Counted from the stretch's first letter, positions 45,974-56,814 are shown. The stretch is 64,000 nt of DNA from Flavobacteria bacterium GWA2_35_26 (GCA_001800905.1 MGWH01000006.1:186001-250000); one strand, 5' to 3'. Notes: generated by a model not told the origin, from the letters alone. Program-made: numbers and translations.

Positions 45974-47446
45974 CTATACAATCTTTTTCATAGCTGTCAT
46001 CGATTCTCTCAACCAAGCTCCCACTTCTTCTACCGGGTGGTTACGAATAATGCTATTTACTTCGATTAATTCTTTGTTATCCACACCGTTATTTCCGTTA
46101 CTAAATGGACGACCCACTAAATTAGAAGGTGCATTTTTAACGTACTCTGCAATTAAAGGTTTACATGCGTGATCAAATAAATAACAACCATATTCAGCAG
46201 TATCAGAAATTACTCGGTTCATTTCAAACAATTTCTTTCTTGCAATGGTATTGGCAATAAGTGGTGTTTCGTGTAATGATTCGTAGTAAGCAGATTCTTC
46301 AATGATTCCAGAGTCAGTCATCGCTTCAAAAGCCAATTCCACACCCGCTTTAACCATAGCTACCATTAATACTCCATTGTCATAATATTCTTGTTCCGAG
46401 ATTTCAACATCACCAGCTGGTGTTTTTTCAAAATTTGTTTCACCTGTTGCCGCTCTCCAAGCCAATAAATTTTTATCATCATTAGCCCAGTCTTCCATCA
46501 TAGTTTTAGAGAAATGTCCTGAGATAATGTCATCCATATGTTTTTGAAACAACGGACGCATAATATCTTTCAATTCTTCAGCTACGGTGAAGGCTGCAAT
46601 TTTAGCTGGATTTGATAAACGATCCATCATATTTGTGATACCACCATGTTTCAATCCTTCAGTGATAGTTTCCCATCCGTATTGAATTAATTTAGAAGCA
46701 TATCCAGCATCAACGCCTTCAGCCACCATTTTGTCAAAACATAAAATTGATCCTGTTTGTAATAAACCACAAAGGATAGTTTGCTCTCCCATTAAATCTG
46801 ATTTTACTTCAGCTACAAAAGAAGAACGTAATACACCTGCTCTGTGACCACCAGTTGCAACTGCATAAGCTTTGGCTTGTGCCAATCCTACTCCATTTGG
46901 ATCATTTTCTGGGTGAACTGCAATTAAGGTTGGTACACCAAATCCTCTTTTGTATTCCTCACGAACTTCAGAACCTGGGCATTTTGGAGCACACATAATA
47001 ACGGTTAAGTCTTTACGAATTTGCATTCCTTCTTCTACGATATTAAAACCGTGTGAATACGCCAACGTAGCGCCTTTTTTCATCAAAGGCATGATCGCAT
47101 TGACAACTGCAGTGTGTTGTTTGTCTGGTGTAAGGTTACATACCAAATCAGCTTTTGGGATTAATTCTTCATACGTTCCCACTTTGAAACCATTATCAGC
47201 AGCGTTTTTGTAAGAAGCTCTTTTTTCTGCAATAGCTTCAGCACGCAAAGCGTAAGAAATATCTAAACCTGAATCTCTCATGTTCAAACCTTGGTTCAAA
47301 CCTTGAGCTCCACATCCTACGATTACTACATTTTTACCAGCTAATGCTTGAGTTCCTTCTGCGAATTCAGATTGATCCATGAATTCACAAACTCCTAATT
47401 GTTCTAATTGTAATCTTAGTGGTAATGAATTGAAATAATTTGCCAT
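45974..47446 (-). CDS. ilvC: IlvC, ketol-acid reductoisomerase (class II, long form)
   Basis: A 490-residue NADPH-dependent enzyme converting acetolactate or acetohydroxybutyrate to dihydroxy acids in valine/isoleucine synthesis. The Rossmann motif [20 protein letters not shown] is near residue 37. Two consecutive knotted helical domains give the 490-residue class II length (class I is about 330). Metal-binding Glu/Asp residues are in [12 protein letters not shown]. It is the last gene of the operon, 14 bp after ilvN. Confidence 0.97.
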   Translation of the reverse strand: MANYFNSLPLRLQLEQLGVCEFMDQSEFAEGTQALAGKNVVIVGCGAQGLNQGLNMRDSGLDISYALRAEAIAEKRASYKNAADNGFKVGTYEELIPKADLVCNLTPDKQHTAVVNAIMPLMKKGATLAYSHGFNIVEEGMQIRKDLTVIMCAPKCPGSEVREEYKRGFGVPTLIAVHPENDPNGVGLAQAKAYAVATGGHRAGVLRSSFVAEVKSDLMGEQTILCGLLQTGSILCFDKMVAEGVDAGYASKLIQYGWETITEGLKHGGITNMMDRLSNPAKIAAFTVAEELKDIMRPLFQKHMDDIISGHFSKTMMEDWANDDKNLLAWRAATGETNFEKTPAGDVEISEQEYYDNGVLMVAMVKAGVELAFEAMTDSGIIEESAYYESLHETPLIANTIARKKLFEMNRVISDTAEYGCYLFDHACKPLIAEYVKNAPSNLVGRPFSNGNNGVDNKELIEVNSIIRNHPVEEVGAWLRESMTAMKKIV

Positions 47447-47460
47447 TTTTTCTATTTAAT

Positions 47461-47985
47461 TTATGATTGTAATTCTTCTAATAAACTGGTGATTTCCATT
47501 TTTTCTTTGGAAACCGAAATTCTTCCTGAACGCACAAACTGCATGATCCCGAAAGGTTTTAATTTTGCATGTAACTCATCAATTTCTGAACGACGTCCTG
47601 TTTTTGAGATTACAAAAAAGTCTCTGGAAACGGTAACTATTTCAGAGTGACTTTCTTTGATGATATTTTGAATTTGTCTTTCGTCAAACAACAAACTCGA
47701 ATTGATTTTGAAAATCGCACTTTCCAAGAAAATGGTTTCTTCATCAATATGATAAAAGGCTTTGATTACCTCGATTTGTTTTTCGATTTGACCCACAATA
47801 TTTTTAACCCATTTTTCAGTAGTATCCACAACAATTACAAATCGAGAAACATTTTCGATTTCTGATTCGGATACATTTAAACTTAAAATATTGATATGGC
47901 GTTTCAAGAATATCACAGATATTCTATTCAGTAAGCCTACGTTGTTTTCTGAATATACAGAAATGGTGAATGTTTTATTTTCCAT
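47461..47985 (-). CDS. ilvN: IlvN/IlvH, acetolactate synthase small subunit
   Basis: A 174-residue regulatory subunit with an N-terminal ACT domain (FTISVYSENNVGLLNRISVIFLKRHINI, 4-75) that normally binds valine, and a C-terminal domain (85-174) with RIPSKTGRRSEID-like FVISKTGRRSEIDEL. Length is in the usual range. It begins 4 bp after ilvB and completes the acetohydroxyacid synthase holoenzyme. Confidence 0.94.
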   Translation of the reverse strand: MENKTFTISVYSENNVGLLNRISVIFLKRHINILSLNVSESEIENVSRFVIVVDTTEKWVKNIVGQIEKQIEVIKAFYHIDEETIFLESAIFKINSSLLFDERQIQNIIKESHSEIVTVSRDFFVISKTGRRSEIDELHAKLKPFGIMQFVRSGRISVSKEKMEITSLLEELQS

Positions 47986-47989
47986 AGTA

Positions 47990-49675
47990 TTAACTTAATC
48001 GGATATCAGAAACTGAAGCTCCTGTTGGAATCATTGGGAATACGTTATTCTCTTTTTCTACTAAAACTTCTAGGAAATACGATTCCTTTGAAGCCATCAT
48101 TTCAGCAACTGCTGCATCCAAATCTTCGCGTTTTGTTACTTTCTTTGCTTTGATGTAATAGCCTTCGGCAATAGCAATAAAGTTAGGATTGATCATTTCT
48201 GTAGAAGCATAACGTTTGTCAAAAAACAGTTGTTGCCATTGGCGTACCATTCCTAAAAATTCATTATTCAATACCACAATTTTCACAGGAACTTGCGTTT
48301 GAAAAATAGTCCCCAATTCCTGAATAGTCATTTGAAAACCACCGTCACCAATGATAGCAACCACTTCGCGATCAGGACGACCCATTTTGGCTCCAATCGC
48401 AGCAGGTAAAGCAAATCCCATAGTGCCTAATCCACCCGAAGTGATATTACTTTTAGTTGAATTGAATTTAGAATAACGACAGGTAAACATTTGGTGCTGC
48501 CCCACGTCTGACACCATGATCGCATCCCCTTTTGAATGTTTATTGATCATTTCAATGGTTTCTCCCATCGAGATACCTTCTTTCTTCGGTTGTAATTCGT
48601 CATTAATAACCGCTTCTAATTCGATATTGTATTTTTCTTTGAATTCATTGTGCCAAGATTCATGCGTCTTAGAATCTACCATAGAAAGTATAGCGGCTAA
48701 AGTTTCTTTAACGTCTCCTAAAACAGCTACATCCGCTTTCACATTTTTATCTACTTCGGCAGGATCAATTTCAAAGTGAATTACTTTTGCTTGTTTGGCA
48801 TAAGTAGCTAAATTACCAGTTACACGATCGTCAAAACGCATTCCTAATGCGATCAAAACATCACATTCATTAGTTAACACATTTGGTCCATAATTTCCAT
48901 GCATACCTACCATTCCCACATTTAAGGGATGATCTGTTGGCATTGCTGAAAGACCTAAAACAGTCCATGCAGCAGGAATTCCAGTCTTTTCAACAAATGC
49001 TTTTAATTCGGCTTCGGCTTCGCCAAGAATAATACCTTGACCAAAAACAATCATCGGCTTTTTAGCACTATTGATAATTTCAGCAGCTGCTTTAACTTGT
49101 TCTAGTTTCAACGATGGCTTAGGCACATAACTACGTATGCTTGTGCATTTTTTGTAACTAAAATCCAATTCGTCAAACTGTGCATTCTTAGTAATATCAA
49201 TTAAAACGGGACCTGGACGACCTGATTTAGCGATATAGAAAGCCTTCGCCATAATTTCTGGAATCTCGTGTGCTTCTGTAATTTGGTAATTCCATTTGGT
49301 TACAGGAGTCGAAATACTAATAATGTCTGTTTCTTGAAAGGCATCCGATCCTAACAAATGTTTTCCTACTTGGCCTGTAATACAAACCATTGGTGTCGAA
49401 TCTATTTGCGCATCGGCAATTCCAGTTACTAAATTGGTAGCTCCCGGTCCAGAAGTAGCGATAGCTACCCCAACTTTTCCAGTTGCTCTTGCAAAACCTT
49501 GAGCAGCATGCGTTGCACCTTGCTCATGACGAACTAAAACATGATGTAATTCGTCTTTGAATTTATATAATTCGTCATAAACCGGCATAATCGCACCCCC
49601 TGGGTACCCATAAACCAAGTTTACTCCTTCTTCTAATAAGCATCTAATAACAGCTTCTGCACCTGATATTCTCAT
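47990..49675 (-). CDS. ilvB: IlvB, acetolactate synthase large subunit
   Basis: A 561-residue ThDP enzyme. The N-terminal RHEQGATHAAQGFARATGKVG has catalytic Glu near residue 50. GDGGFQMTIQELGTIFQTQVPVKIVVLNN is the ThDP/Mg motif near 430. The FAD-binding middle domain lies around 190-330. It condenses pyruvate to acetolactate or with 2-oxobutyrate. It follows ilvD by 41 bp. Confidence 0.97.
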   Translation of the reverse strand: MRISGAEAVIRCLLEEGVNLVYGYPGGAIMPVYDELYKFKDELHHVLVRHEQGATHAAQGFARATGKVGVAIATSGPGATNLVTGIADAQIDSTPMVCITGQVGKHLLGSDAFQETDIISISTPVTKWNYQITEAHEIPEIMAKAFYIAKSGRPGPVLIDITKNAQFDELDFSYKKCTSIRSYVPKPSLKLEQVKAAAEIINSAKKPMIVFGQGIILGEAEAELKAFVEKTGIPAAWTVLGLSAMPTDHPLNVGMVGMHGNYGPNVLTNECDVLIALGMRFDDRVTGNLATYAKQAKVIHFEIDPAEVDKNVKADVAVLGDVKETLAAILSMVDSKTHESWHNEFKEKYNIELEAVINDELQPKKEGISMGETIEMINKHSKGDAIMVSDVGQHQMFTCRYSKFNSTKSNITSGGLGTMGFALPAAIGAKMGRPDREVVAIIGDGGFQMTIQELGTIFQTQVPVKIVVLNNEFLGMVRQWQQLFFDKRYASTEMINPNFIAIAEGYYIKAKKVTKREDLDAAVAEMMASKESYFLEVLVEKENNVFPMIPTGASVSDIRLS

Positions 49676-49716
49676 TTTTTTACTCTATTTGATTATTTAA
49701 ATAGCTCAGAATAATT

Positions 49717-51390
49717 TTATTTATCTGTAACACAACCTGTTGAAGCACTTGATACTGCTCTTGCGTATTTTAGTAAAACTCCTTGTGTCACTTTCAATGG
49801 TGGTTGTACCCAATTGGCCCTTCTTTTTGCCATTTCTTCATCAGAAATTTTGACGTTGATGGTGTTTTTAACTGCATCTATTGTAATGACATCTCCATTT
49901 TCAATCAAAGCAATTGCTCCTCCTTCATACGCTTCTGGTGTTACATGTCCTACAACGAAACCATGCGAACCTCCTGAGAAACGGCCGTCTGTAATCAAAG
50001 CAACAGTACTACCCAAACCAGCTCCCATAATGGCCGAAGTTGGTTTCAACATTTCTGACATTCCTGGACCTCCTTTAGGACCAAAGTAACGAATAACTAC
50101 AACATTTCCGGGTTTCACTTCTCCAGCTCTAACACCAGTAATGGCAAGTTGTTCGTTTTCATATACGATTGCAGTTCCTTCAAAAAACTCACCTTCTTTA
50201 CCACTAATTTTAGCAACACATCCTTCAGTCGCGATGTTACCATAAAGAATTTGAATATTTCCGGTAGCTTTTAATGCATTTTTAACTTCGTGAACTACTT
50301 CTTGTCCGTCTTTCAAACTTGGAACTGAAGCTAAATTTTCAGCTATCGTTTTTCCAGTTACAGTTAAACAATCACCGTGTAAGAATCCTTCTTGTAATAA
50401 ATATTTCATTACAGCTGGCACACCTCCTACTTCGTGTAAGTCTTCCATTAGGTATTTACCACTTGGTTTCAAGTCTGCCAACAAAGGAGTTCTATCACTA
50501 ATATCTTGGAAATCTTTTAAAGTCAATTCAATTCCTACCGAATGCGCAATAGCGATTAAGTGCATCACTGCATTGGTAGAACCACCTAAAACCGCAACGA
50601 TAGTAATTGCATTTTCAAATGCCTTACGCGTCATGATATCTCTAGGTTTGATATCTTTCTCCAATAATAATTTAATAGCTTGACCAGCATCCACACATTC
50701 TTGTTTCTTCTCTGGACTTAATGCCGGATTCGAAGAACTGTAAGGTAAACTCATTCCTAAGGCTTCAATTGCAGATGACATCGTATTAGCGGTGTACATT
50801 CCACCACAAGCACCTGCTCCAGGACATGCATTTTGAATTACACCTTTAAAATCTTCTGGTGTAATGGTGTTGTTGAATTTTTTTCCTAAAGCTTCAAAAG
50901 CCGAAACGATATTTAAGGATTCACCTTTCCATTTTCCAGAATGAATAGAACCACCATAAACCATAATCGAAGGACGATTCACTCTACCCATTGCCATTAA
51001 AGAACCTGGCATATTTTTATCACAACCGGGTACTGCAATCATGGCGTCATACCATTGTGCTCCCATTACTGCTTCAATTGAATCTGCAATAATATCTCTA
51101 GATACTAATGAAAAACGCATTCCCTCATTACCATTTGATATACCATCACTTACACCAATAGTATTAAAAATCAATCCTACTAAATCCGCTTTCCAAACAC
51201 CCGCTTTGATATCTTTTGCTAAATCATTCAAATGCATGTTACAGGTGTTTCCATCATATCCCATGCTCACAATTCCAACCTGCGCTTTCTTTAGATCTTC
51301 TTCAGTTAATCCAATTCCGTACAACATCGCTTGAGATGCAGGTTGTGTTTCGTCTTGCGTGATTGTCTTACTGTATTTATTTAATTCCAT
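49717..51390 (-). CDS. ilvD: IlvD, dihydroxy-acid dehydratase
   Basis: A 557-residue IlvD/Edd-family iron-sulfur dehydratase. Cluster-ligand Cys residues lie in [10 protein letters not shown] (near 50), [17 protein letters not shown] (near 123) and [17 protein letters not shown] (near 195). The Mg-binding and catalytic C-terminal region is [20 protein letters not shown]. Length fits the Fe-S type. Confidence 0.97.
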   Translation of the reverse strand: MELNKYSKTITQDETQPASQAMLYGIGLTEEDLKKAQVGIVSMGYDGNTCNMHLNDLAKDIKAGVWKADLVGLIFNTIGVSDGISNGNEGMRFSLVSRDIIADSIEAVMGAQWYDAMIAVPGCDKNMPGSLMAMGRVNRPSIMVYGGSIHSGKWKGESLNIVSAFEALGKKFNNTITPEDFKGVIQNACPGAGACGGMYTANTMSSAIEALGMSLPYSSSNPALSPEKKQECVDAGQAIKLLLEKDIKPRDIMTRKAFENAITIVAVLGGSTNAVMHLIAIAHSVGIELTLKDFQDISDRTPLLADLKPSGKYLMEDLHEVGGVPAVMKYLLQEGFLHGDCLTVTGKTIAENLASVPSLKDGQEVVHEVKNALKATGNIQILYGNIATEGCVAKISGKEGEFFEGTAIVYENEQLAITGVRAGEVKPGNVVVIRYFGPKGGPGMSEMLKPTSAIMGAGLGSTVALITDGRFSGGSHGFVVGHVTPEAYEGGAIALIENGDVITIDAVKNTINVKISDEEMAKRRANWVQPPLKVTQGVLLKYARAVSSASTGCVTDK

Positions 51391-51444
51391 TGTTGTTATT
51401 CTTATTATTTTTAAGCTTTAAATTAATAAGCTTCTTTTTTATTT

Positions 51445-52560
51445 TTATACTATAGTTGATTGGCCTAATTGGACAAAATCTTTTTTGAAATACAAATCGC
51501 CTTCATTTAATATGTAGTTAGCAACAAAATCTCCAACCTCATTCGTTCCAAATTGTGAGTCTACTTTTAAATCTACTGTGACGACATTACTTACAATTGC
51601 TTTTTCAACCGCTGCAATTACTTTTTTGGATTCTGTATCCAAACCAAAATGGTCTAGTAACAAGGCTACTGAAAGAATTGACGCAATTGGGTTGGCAATA
51701 TTTTTCCCTTTGGCTTCGGTATAACAACCGTGAATTGGTTCAAATAACGAATGTTTTTCACCAATAGAGGCAGATGACATTAACCCAATAGATCCTGAGA
51801 TGACACTAGCTTCATCTGACAAAATATCGCCAAATAAATTATCAGTTAACAAAACATCAAACTGTCTTGGATTAACAATGATTTGCATGGAAGCATTGTC
51901 TACATACATGCATTCCAAAGTAACATCTGGGTATTCTGTAGCGATTTTAGTCACTACTTTACGCCATAATCTAGAAGTTTCTAATACATTGGCTTTGTCA
52001 ACCAAAGTCACTTTTTTACGACGATTTTGTGCTTCTTTAAAAGCCAAATGGGTAATTTTTACAATTTCTTCTTCATTGTATTCACACAAATCCGAAGCGT
52101 AAGTTCCTGCTTCATTGGTATTCTTATCTCCAAAATACATACCGCCATTGAGTTCTCGATACACCACAAAATCAGTACCTTGAATCACTTCTTTTTTTAT
52201 TGGCGATGAATTCATCAACTTAGGATACGCTTTAATCGGTCTGATATTGGCAAACAAACCCAATTCTTTACGAAGTTGAAGCAATCCTTGTTCCGGACGT
52301 ACTTTTGCTTCTGGATTGTTATCATATTTTGGATCACCAATAGCACCAAACAAAATAGAATCGGTATTTCTACACAAATTCAAGGTTTGCTCAGGAAGTG
52401 GTTTTCCAGTTTTTTCGATGGCAATAGCACCAATATACGCATCTTCAAAAACAAACTCGTGATTGTACACCACGCCAATAGCATGCAAGGCTTTTTTTGC
52501 TTGCAATGTTACCTCTGGACCAATTCCGTCTCCTGAAAGTACTGCTATTTTTAAATTCAT
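51445..52560 (-). CDS. leuB: LeuB, 3-isopropylmalate dehydrogenase
   Basis: A 371-residue NAD-dependent beta-decarboxylating dehydrogenase. Motifs: LSGDGIGPEVT at the start, the Arg-rich substrate loop EQGLLQLRKELGLFANIRP, VYRELNGGMYFGDK, the metal Asp residues in LTDNLFGDILSDEASVISGSIGLMSSAS, and EPIHG near 280. Length is standard. It lies 16 bp after leuA and 54 bp before ilvD. Confidence 0.97.
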   Translation of the reverse strand: MNLKIAVLSGDGIGPEVTLQAKKALHAIGVVYNHEFVFEDAYIGAIAIEKTGKPLPEQTLNLCRNTDSILFGAIGDPKYDNNPEAKVRPEQGLLQLRKELGLFANIRPIKAYPKLMNSSPIKKEVIQGTDFVVYRELNGGMYFGDKNTNEAGTYASDLCEYNEEEIVKITHLAFKEAQNRRKKVTLVDKANVLETSRLWRKVVTKIATEYPDVTLECMYVDNASMQIIVNPRQFDVLLTDNLFGDILSDEASVISGSIGLMSSASIGEKHSLFEPIHGCYTEAKGKNIANPIASILSVALLLDHFGLDTESKKVIAAVEKAIVSNVVTVDLKVDSQFGTNEVGDFVANYILNEGDLYFKKDFVQLGQSTIV

Positions 52561-52576
52561 GTATACGTATTAGAAA

Positions 52577-53740
52577 TTAAGCTTGTAAACATTTACTTGC
52601 TTCTACAATTTGATGAATGTCTTCATCAAGTACTTCTTTCTTAATATCGGCGAATTTCAAGAACTCGACATAAACGATATCTAATTGCACTTTGGTTAAT
52701 TCGTATCCAACTTTCTTAGCACGGTAAGCCAAGGCAGCTCTACCACTTCTAGCTGTAAGAATAATTGAAGATTCATTAACTCCTACGTCCAAAGGATCAA
52801 TAATTTCGTAAGTCGCTCTGTTTTTAATTACACCGTCTTGGTGAATTCCAGAACTGTGTGCAAAAGCATTAGCCCCCACAATTGCTTTGTTAGGTTGCAC
52901 CATCATTCCCATACTATCGGAAACCAATCGGCTCATCTCGTTCAATTGTTTCGAATTCACATCGGTGTATAAATTCAAATACGGATGTTGTTTGAAAACC
53001 ATTACCACTTCTTCTAAAGCGGTATTACCAGCTCTTTCACCTATTCCGTTAATAGTACATTCTATTTGACGTGCCCCATTAATTGCACCAGCGATAGAAT
53101 TGGCTGTAGCCATTCCTAAATCATTATGACAGTGACAAGAAATCGTCACATTGTCAATTCCTTTTACGTTTTCTTTAAGGTATTTAATTTTTGCTCCGTA
53201 CTCGTCAGGTAAGCAATATCCAGTAGTGTCAGGGATATTAAGTACGGTAGCGCCTGATTTGATTACTTCTTCGCAAACTTGCGCTAAGAAAGCATTGTCA
53301 GTTCTTCCTGCATCTTCTGCATAAAATTCTACATCTTCCACATAGGTTTTAGCATGGGCAACGGCCGCTTTGGCTCGGGCAATAATATCTTCTTTGGTAG
53401 TATTTAATTTGTGTACAATGTGTGACTCTGAAGTTCCAATTCCAGTATGAATACGAGGTCTTTTAGCATATTGAAGTGCTTGAGCTGCCACGTCAATATC
53501 ATTTTTAACGGCTCTCGTCAAACCACAAACTGTAGCATTTTTTACAATTTTACTGATTTCTGAAACAGATAAAAAATCTCCTGGACTTGAGACGGGAAAA
53601 CCCGCTTCGATAATATCAACACCCATTTCGTCTAAACGATTGGCTATAATGAGTTTTTGAGCAGTATCTAATTTACATCCTGGGACCTGTTCTCCATCTC
53701 TTAAAGTGGTGTCAAAAATTTGAACTTTATCTTTATTCAT
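52577..53740 (-). CDS. leuA: 2-isopropylmalate synthase, short form without regulatory domain
   Basis: A 387-residue DRE-TIM metallolyase. [14 protein letters not shown] (8-21), the metal-binding [15 protein letters not shown] (near 200) and [16 protein letters not shown] are the family signature. The usual LeuA is about 510 residues and ends in a leucine-binding dimer domain. This protein stops after the catalytic barrel and helical subdomain, so leucine feedback in the usual way is not expected. Homocitrate or citramalate synthase are alternatives, but position before leuB supports isopropylmalate synthase. It is the first gene of the operon. leuC and leuD are absent from the window. Confidence 0.9.
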   Translation of the reverse strand: MNKDKVQIFDTTLRDGEQVPGCKLDTAQKLIIANRLDEMGVDIIEAGFPVSSPGDFLSVSEISKIVKNATVCGLTRAVKNDIDVAAQALQYAKRPRIHTGIGTSESHIVHKLNTTKEDIIARAKAAVAHAKTYVEDVEFYAEDAGRTDNAFLAQVCEEVIKSGATVLNIPDTTGYCLPDEYGAKIKYLKENVKGIDNVTISCHCHNDLGMATANSIAGAINGARQIECTINGIGERAGNTALEEVVMVFKQHPYLNLYTDVNSKQLNEMSRLVSDSMGMMVQPNKAIVGANAFAHSSGIHQDGVIKNRATYEIIDPLDVGVNESSIILTARSGRAALAYRAKKVGYELTKVQLDIVYVEFLKFADIKKEVLDEDIHQIVEASKCLQA

Positions 53741-53774
53741 ATTCGTTTATTTAATGTAATTTCACATCTTGAAA

Positions 53775-53806
53775 CAAAATTAGATTTTAATCGTTTGTAT
53801 CAAAAA
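53775..53806 (-). promoter_or_regulatory. Promoter of the leu-ilv operon
   Basis: The minus strand shows TTTTTG (53801-53806), an 18-bp spacer and TAATTTTG (53775-53782), an exact TAnnTTTG. The predicted 5' UTR is under 35 nt, too short for a leader-peptide attenuator. Confidence 0.72.
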
Positions 53807-53893
53807 TCATTTTACTTAAATATACTGCTTATAAAGCTATTAATTACAGTATAAATAACTGAATGTCAATATTTTAAATCTTTACATTTTACA

Positions 53894-55438
53894 ATGGCTA
53901 ACCATCAAAAAGATTTCTTATTTGTATTAATAAAATCGCTTTCAAAATCAGAGAAACGCCAATTCAAGATTTTTGCAAGCCGATTAGAAACTAGTTCTAA
54001 TACAAAATTCATCGAATTGTTCAATATTTTGGACAAATCTGAGTTCTATGATGAGAAACTTATTTTGAAAAGTGGTAGTATCAAAAAAGTTCAATTATCC
54101 AATTTAAAATCCTATTTATACAAACAAATTTTGGTGAGTATTCGATTGAATATTCCAAGCCAAAATATGCGTTACCAATTGCGTGAACAGATTGATTTTG
54201 CTACAATTCTGTACAATAAAGGTTTGTACAAACAGAGTTTAAAAATCTTAGATAAAACCAAACAACAAGCACTTGAAAACGACGAAAAACACATGGCTTA
54301 TGAAATTGTGGAATTCGAAAAACTAATTGAATCACAATACATCACTCGAAGTATTCAAGGTCGTGCTGATGAATTGGCAGTGCAAGCAAAAGAATTGAAT
54401 TATCGCAATACTATTTCAAGTAAATTATCCAATTTATCGTTGCAATTATATGGCATCATGCTTAAAACCGGCTATGTAAAAAGCGATGAAGAATACCAAA
54501 ATATTGACGATTATTTCAACAGACATATTGCTAAATTTGACGAAAATAAATTCGGTTTTAGAGAGAAATACTGGTATTACAACGCCAATCTTTGGCGCAG
54601 TTTCTTAGTACAAGACTTTTTATCTTGTTACAAATTTGCACACAAATGGGTGACTCTTTTTTATGATAATCCGAGCATGATATATCTCAATCCTGTGTTT
54701 TTCTTGAAGGGTAATCATTATTTATTGGAATCGTTGTTCATGTTGAAATACAAAACCAATTTCAAAAAGTACTTGGGACAACTTGAAGAAACAATACATG
54801 ACCCAAAATTCCCAGTAAATGATAACATCGCATCCTTGTCGTTTCTTTATTTGTACAATAACAAATTAAATTATCACATTCTTGAGGGTAGTTTTGCCGA
54901 AAGTGAATACTTGATTCCCGAAGTTTTATACAAAATGAATCAGCACAGTGAACATTTAGATGAACATCACGAAATGTTGTTCTATTATAAAATTGCATGC
55001 ATTTATTTTGGGAACGAAAAATATACCGATTCTTTATTCTATTTGGAAAAAATCATCAATAATAAAAACTTAACCATGCGTGAAGATTTGATGTGTTTTG
55101 CACGCCTCTTGTATTTGATTTTACACTACGAATTAGGAAATGATTATTACTTAGAGAATCAATTGAAGAGTACCTATAAATTTCTATTGAAAATGAATGA
55201 CTTAAATGAAGTTCAAAAAGAAATTATTCGCTTCCTAAAAAACTTAAATTCGATCTATCCGGGAGATATTAAAAAAGAATTCATCAAAATGAAAGAACGC
55301 TTTATTGAATTAGAAAAAAACACCTACGAGAAACGTGCTTTCTTATATCTTGATATCATTTCATGGTTGGAAAGTAAAATTGAAAATCGAAAAATTGGAG
55401 ACATCATTCGTGAAAAAGCCCAATTGAGTAACCGCTAA
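53894..55438 (+). CDS. Conserved alpha-helical (TPR-like) protein of unknown function
   Basis: A 514-residue cytosolic protein, almost entirely helical, with repeating helix pairs typical of an alpha-solenoid (for example ILYNKGLYKQSLKILDKTKQQALENDEKHMAYEIVEF near 115-150 and YFGNEKYTDSLFYLEKIINNKNLTMREDLMCFARLLYL near 373-410). It begins with a conserved, lysine-rich head (LIKSLSKSEKRQFKIFA). I recall homologues throughout flavobacteria but no assigned function. It is divergent from the leu-ilv operon across a 153-bp gap. Confidence 0.72.
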   Translation: MANHQKDFLFVLIKSLSKSEKRQFKIFASRLETSSNTKFIELFNILDKSEFYDEKLILKSGSIKKVQLSNLKSYLYKQILVSIRLNIPSQNMRYQLREQIDFATILYNKGLYKQSLKILDKTKQQALENDEKHMAYEIVEFEKLIESQYITRSIQGRADELAVQAKELNYRNTISSKLSNLSLQLYGIMLKTGYVKSDEEYQNIDDYFNRHIAKFDENKFGFREKYWYYNANLWRSFLVQDFLSCYKFAHKWVTLFYDNPSMIYLNPVFFLKGNHYLLESLFMLKYKTNFKKYLGQLEETIHDPKFPVNDNIASLSFLYLYNNKLNYHILEGSFAESEYLIPEVLYKMNQHSEHLDEHHEMLFYYKIACIYFGNEKYTDSLFYLEKIINNKNLTMREDLMCFARLLYLILHYELGNDYYLENQLKSTYKFLLKMNDLNEVQKEIIRFLKNLNSIYPGDIKKEFIKMKERFIELEKNTYEKRAFLYLDIISWLESKIENRKIGDIIREKAQLSNR

Positions 55439-55469
55439 TTAGTACCATTATACAATTAAAAATATTACT

Positions 55470-55477
55470 TACTTTTG
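55470..55477 (+). promoter_or_regulatory. -7 promoter element of the 2OG oxygenase gene
   Basis: TACTTTTG, an exact TAnnTTTG, lies 42 bp before the chosen ATG (55520). It overlaps the beginning of a longer in-frame ORF and argues against that longer start. Confidence 0.5.
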
Positions 55478-55519
55478 TTTTTAGCGTTTTCGCTTAAAAA
55501 GATATTAAATACATACCCT

Positions 55520-56473
55520 ATGCAAAACATTCCTAGTGTTGACTTGCGTGATTTCCTGTCGGAAGACCCGACACGTAAACAAAAATTTGTAAATGAAATC
55601 GGAAAAGCCTACGAAGATATTGGCTTCGTAGCATTAAAAGGACATTTCTTAAATGACCAATTAGTTGAAAATTTATACCGTGAAGTGCGAAACTTCTTTT
55701 CGTTGCCCTTGGACACTAAAGCTAAATATGAAATCCCTGGAATTGGCGGACAACGTGGCTATGTATCCTTTGGAAAAGAACATGCTAAAGGACGATCTGC
55801 TGGCGATTTAAAAGAGTTTTGGCATTTTGGTCAGTTTGTGAGTGAAGACTCCAAATATGCTGCCGAATATCCTAAAAATGTTACCGTTAACGAATTAGCT
55901 GAATTTAATTCGACTGGAAAAGAAGCTTATCAAATGCTGGAGAAAACAGGTGTTTATGTATTAAGAGCTTTGGCTATACACATTGGTTTAGACGAATTCT
56001 ATTTTGATAATTTTATCAAAGAGGGAAACAGTATTCTACGTCCCATTCACTACCCCCCTATTACTGACGAACCTAAAGATGGTGCCGTCCGTGCTGCCGC
56101 TCACGGCGATATCAATTTGATTACATTATTAATGGGTGCTCAAGGAAAAGGATTGCAAGTCCAAAATCACAATGGCGATTGGATCGATGCGATGGCGCAG
56201 CCAGATGAATTAATGATCAATGTGGGCGATATGTTATCCCGACATACTAACAATAAATTAAAATCAACGATTCATCAAGTGGTAAATCCACCTAGAGAAT
56301 TATGGGGAACTTCACGTTATTCTATCCCTTTTTTCATGCATCCTGTGAGTGATATGCCACTAAATTGTTTGGAAAAATGTATCGATGATGAACATCCAAA
56401 ACAGTTTGAAGATATTACTGCTGGCGACTACTTGAACGAACGATTAATCGAGTTGGGATTAGTTAAAAAATAA
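55520..56473 (+). CDS. Isopenicillin-N-synthase-like 2OG-Fe(II) oxygenase
   Basis: A 317-residue cytosolic dioxygenase. The N-terminal DIOX_N region (IPSVDLRDFLSEDP, YEDIGFVALKGH) is followed by the double-stranded beta-helix: iron ligands in AAHGDINLITLL (HxD), distal His in STIHQV, and 2OG-binding RYSIPFF (RxS). Members hydroxylate or cyclise small molecules. Bacterial ones like this are common and mostly uncharacterised, so no antibiotic role is implied. It is followed 8 bp later by the eIF1-like gene, likely the same transcript. Confidence 0.9.
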   Translation: MQNIPSVDLRDFLSEDPTRKQKFVNEIGKAYEDIGFVALKGHFLNDQLVENLYREVRNFFSLPLDTKAKYEIPGIGGQRGYVSFGKEHAKGRSAGDLKEFWHFGQFVSEDSKYAAEYPKNVTVNELAEFNSTGKEAYQMLEKTGVYVLRALAIHIGLDEFYFDNFIKEGNSILRPIHYPPITDEPKDGAVRAAAHGDINLITLLMGAQGKGLQVQNHNGDWIDAMAQPDELMINVGDMLSRHTNNKLKSTIHQVVNPPRELWGTSRYSIPFFMHPVSDMPLNCLEKCIDDEHPKQFEDITAGDYLNERLIELGLVKK

Positions 56474-56481
56474 TTGAGACA

Positions 56482-56814
56482 ATGGATTTACAAGATCAAT
56501 TAAAAAACCTATTTCCTGACCACCAAATTTCAAATGAACCCGAAGTGGTTACTGAAAACGATCACGAACTATACGTTCAAATGGAACCTATGATTTGCAA
56601 ATTCGAAAAGCGCAAAGGAAAACCAACTACTATTATTGCTGGATATGAAGGTGCTGACGAAGATTTTAAGATTTTAGCTAAAGAAATCAAAAGCAAACTT
56701 GCAGTTGGTGGAACATTCAAGGATGGCGAGATTATCATTCAAGGGGATTATCGCGATCGTATCATGAAAATGTTGCAGGATAAAGGATTTAAAACCAAAC
56801 GTGTAGGCGGATAA
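56482..56814 (+). CDS. eIF1/SUI1-family translation factor-like protein (YciH-like)
   Basis: A 110-residue protein. The C-terminal 75 residues form a SUI1 fold with the basic loop FEKRKGKPTTIIAGYEG, LAKEIKSKLAVGGTFKDGEIIIQGDYRDRI and a final KGFKTKRVGG. In E. coli the homologue YciH modulates initiation fidelity under stress. Whether this one does the same is unknown. Start at ATG 56482, 8 bp after the oxygenase gene. Confidence 0.9.
   Translation: MDLQDQLKNLFPDHQISNEPEVVTENDHELYVQMEPMICKFEKRKGKPTTIIAGYEGADEDFKILAKEIKSKLAVGGTFKDGEIIIQGDYRDRIMKMLQDKGFKTKRVGG

Noticed and set aside
53741..53893. Possible leucine/valine attenuator before leuA
   Set aside because: The promoter (53775-53806) leaves a leader under 35 nt. 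No leader ORF with Leu/Val/Ile codons and no terminator hairpin are present.
55520..56473. Penicillin biosynthesis gene
   Set aside because: Only the general isopenicillin-N-synthase-like oxygenase fold is supported. No ACV synthetase or other biosynthetic genes are near.
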